Below are positions 33,406-34,978 of a stretch of 34,978 nucleotides of DNA, one piece after another. Source of the DNA: Isosphaeraceae bacterium (lineage in GTDB: Bacteria; Planctomycetota; Planctomycetia; Isosphaerales; Isosphaeraceae); NCBI GenBank assembly GCA_031291845.1, contig JARLIH010000247.1:1-34978 (forward strand), given 5' to 3'. Every line of letters begins with the position of its first letter. The stretch's first letter is position 1. The notes under the pieces are model-generated. The model worked only from the letters and a program-made list of their open reading frames with translations. It was not told the origin of the DNA and ran no database searches. A program made the translations under genes and the position numbers.

Positions 33406-34591
33406 GATCTTACACATCATCAATAGCTTCGAATATGGCGGCGCTGAGTCGATGCTCTGCAACCTCCTCTCCTGCGTGGACCGGGGGCGGTTCGAGCCGG
33501 CGGTCGTCTCGTTGATCGACGACCTGCGCGTCGCCGGGAGCATCACCGACGCGGCAATCCCGCTGTCTGTGCTGGGGATGAAGCCGGGCGTACCCGACCC
33601 TCGCGGCGTGGCTCGCCTGGCGCGGCTTTTGGGGAAGGTGCGGCCGCACCTGATCCAGACCTGGATGGACCACTCGAACCTGATCGGCGGGCTCGCCGCC
33701 CGGCTGTCGGTGCGGGCCCCGGTGGTCTGGGGCGTTCACCACTCGAACCACATCCCGGGCCTGACGAAGCGGACCACGCTCATGACCGTCGCCGCCTGCG
33801 CGCGGCTGTCGCGGCGCCTCCCCGCACGGATCGTCTGCTGCTCCGAGTCGGCCCGTACAGCGTACGTCGCACGCGGCTTCGCGGCCGAGCGGATGACGGT
33901 CATTCCCAACGGCTTCGACACCGACGTGTTCCGCCCCAACCCAGAAGCCCGCGCGGAGGTGAGGCGCGAGCTTGGCGTGGCCTCCGAAACTCCGCTGGTC
34001 GGGCTCGTCGCCCGGTACGACCCGTTCAAGGACCACGCGAACTTCCTCCGCGCGGCTGCGATCGTTGCCCAACACCTGCCGCACGTCCGCTTCCTGCTCT
34101 GCGGCGATCGGATCGACTCGGGCAACGGCACCTTGATGGGGCTGATCGAGGCCCTGGGGCTCCAGGACCGCTGCCACCTGCTGGGCCCCCGGCGCGACGT
34201 GCCGCGGCTCCATGCAGCGCTCGACCTCCTCGTCTCGTCCTCCGCCAGCGAGGCCTTCCCGCTGACGATCGGCGAAGCGATGGCCTGTGGCGTCCCTTGT
34301 GCGGCGACCCACGTCGGCGACTCGGCTGCGATCGTGGGCGAGACGGGCCGCGTGGTGCCGCCGGGTGACCCGCAGGCACTCGCCGCGGCGTGCGAGGCGC
34401 TCCTACGTCTCGAGCCGGCCGAACGCGAATGGCTCGGCTGGGCCGCGCGGCAGCGGATCCAGGACCGCTTTAGCCTGGGGGCGATCGCCGTCCGTTACGA
34501 GGCGCTTTACGCGGCCCTCGCGGCCGGTGAGCCCCGGCCGGAGTTCCCGGTCAACTCCCCAGCGCTGGGCGCGGAGGTGGTCACGTCATGA
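33395..34591 (+). CDS. Glycosyltransferase family 4
   Basis: The 398-residue protein shows a clear GT4 pattern: MKIKILHIINSFEYGGAES at the N-terminus, LIQTWMDHSNLIGGLAA, VIPNGFDTDVFRPN at the lobe junction, GLVARYDPFKDHANFLRA, and EAFPLTIGE giving the full E-x7-E donor motif. It transfers a sugar to the growing EPS unit or an acceptor lipid in the cytoplasm. The ATG at 33395 lies inside the end of the Wzy-like gene, and the stop overlaps the next GT start (ATGA). The acceptor and sugar cannot be read from the sequence. Confidence 0.9.
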   Translation: MKIKILHIINSFEYGGAESMLCNLLSCVDRGRFEPAVVSLIDDLRVAGSITDAAIPLSVLGMKPGVPDPRGVARLARLLGKVRPHLIQTWMDHSNLIGGLAARLSVRAPVVWGVHHSNHIPGLTKRTTLMTVAACARLSRRLPARIVCCSESARTAYVARGFAAERMTVIPNGFDTDVFRPNPEARAEVRRELGVASETPLVGLVARYDPFKDHANFLRAAAIVAQHLPHVRFLLCGDRIDSGNGTLMGLIEALGLQDRCHLLGPRRDVPRLHAALDLLVSSSASEAFPLTIGEAMACGVPCAATHVGDSAAIVGETGRVVPPGDPQALAAACEALLRLEPAEREWLGWAARQRIQDRFSLGAIAVRYEALYAALAAGEPRPEFPVNSPALGAEVVTS

Positions 34592-34978
34592 ACGGACGCC
34601 CGCTCAAAGTCTTGATGATCGCCGAAGCCTGCGGAGGCGGGGCAGGGCGGCACGTGCTCGACCTGTCCGAGGGGCTGCTCGCACGGGGCTGCGACGTCCA
34701 TCTGCTCCACTCCCCTGGCCGGACCGACGCCTTCTTCCGCGAGCGGCTGGGCAGGCTCGGGGCCCTGAGGCACGCGAGCTACCCGCTGCGCAGGGGTATC
34801 CACCCGGCCGACGTCGCCGCGGCGCACTGGGTGCGCCGCTACATCCGCGAGCACGGCGCGTTCGACGTCATCCACGGCCACAGTGCCAAAGGGGGGGCAC
34901 TGGCCCGCCTCGCGGCCTGGCGGCTCCAGACGCCGGTCTTCTACACCTTGCACGGGTTCATCGCCATGGACCCGAGCG
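34588..34978 (+). CDS. Glycosyltransferase family 4, N-terminal part cut by window edge
   Basis: The frame opening at the ATG at 34588, overlapping the previous stop, stays open to the window end (130 residues). It begins MNGRPLKVLMIAEACGGGAG, with the nucleotide-sugar-transferase N-terminal strand and Gly-rich loop, followed by FDVIHGHSAKGGALARLAAW, typical of GT4 proteins. The donor domain lies outside the window. It continues the EPS operon, which therefore runs past the right edge. Confidence 0.85.
   Translation, partial: MNGRPLKVLMIAEACGGGAGRHVLDLSEGLLARGCDVHLLHSPGRTDAFFRERLGRLGALRHASYPLRRGIHPADVAAAHWVRRYIREHGAFDVIHGHSAKGGALARLAAWRLQTPVFYTLHGFIAMDPS

Overview
This is a high-GC bacterial window, about 35 kb, holding a small-peptide (NRPS) locus fused end to end with an exopolysaccharide (EPS) locus. 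No marker gene names the organism. Planctomycetota (Gemmataceae/Isosphaeraceae-like) is my best guess, from three signs: the Pro/Ala-rich linker in the TolC-like lipoprotein, the combination of NRPS, EmrAB-type efflux and Wzx/Wzy-type genes, and several families of GC-rich palindromic repeats. This is an inference.

Layout. Positions 1-11367 lie on the minus strand. Read in transcription order they are an A-PCP-C synthetase (11367-8035), an A-PCP-C-A-PCP-TE synthetase (8051-1890, overlapping the first by 17 bp), a GH13 alpha-amylase-family protein (1775-294) and the start of a 2-hydroxyacid dehydrogenase cut by the window edge. My manual reading of the specificity residues gives Gly, then Thr, then a beta-Lys/diamino-acid-like code, so the line should make a tripeptide released by the thioesterase. 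A 0.55-kb divergent intergenic region separates this from plus-strand genes: a sulfotransferase, then a TolC-like lipoprotein, an EmrA/HlyD-type adaptor and a DHA2 MFS pump, which together form a tripartite exporter.

From 18739 to 24206 a tight operon encodes a GT4 glycosyltransferase, a stand-alone A-PCP with a Leu code, a cytochrome P450 and a GNAT-like acyltransferase. The A-PCP/P450 pair resembles systems that beta-hydroxylate a carrier-bound amino acid. A 0.95-kb repeat-rich spacer follows, then an EPS operon: WcaJ-type initiating sugar transferase, Wzz/BY-kinase-like protein, a secreted HlyD-like adaptor, Wzx-like flippase, GT4, Wzy/ligase-like membrane protein, GT4, and a GT4 cut by the right edge. 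From the kinase gene onward neighbours overlap by 1-11 bp.

The most unusual signal is that three different palindromic repeat families sit in frame inside protein-coding genes: in the Thr adenylation domain (about 7019-7094), in the N-terminus of the EPS adaptor (about 28210-28311) and in the N-terminus of the Wzy-like protein (about 32000-32090). This resembles the Rickettsia palindromic elements in principle. A second idea to test is that the leucine/P450/acyltransferase branch supplies a hydroxylated amino acid to the tripeptide or to the polysaccharide. No MbtH-like protein, phosphopantetheinyl transferase, ferredoxin, regulator, tRNA, rRNA, CRISPR array or transposase was seen.
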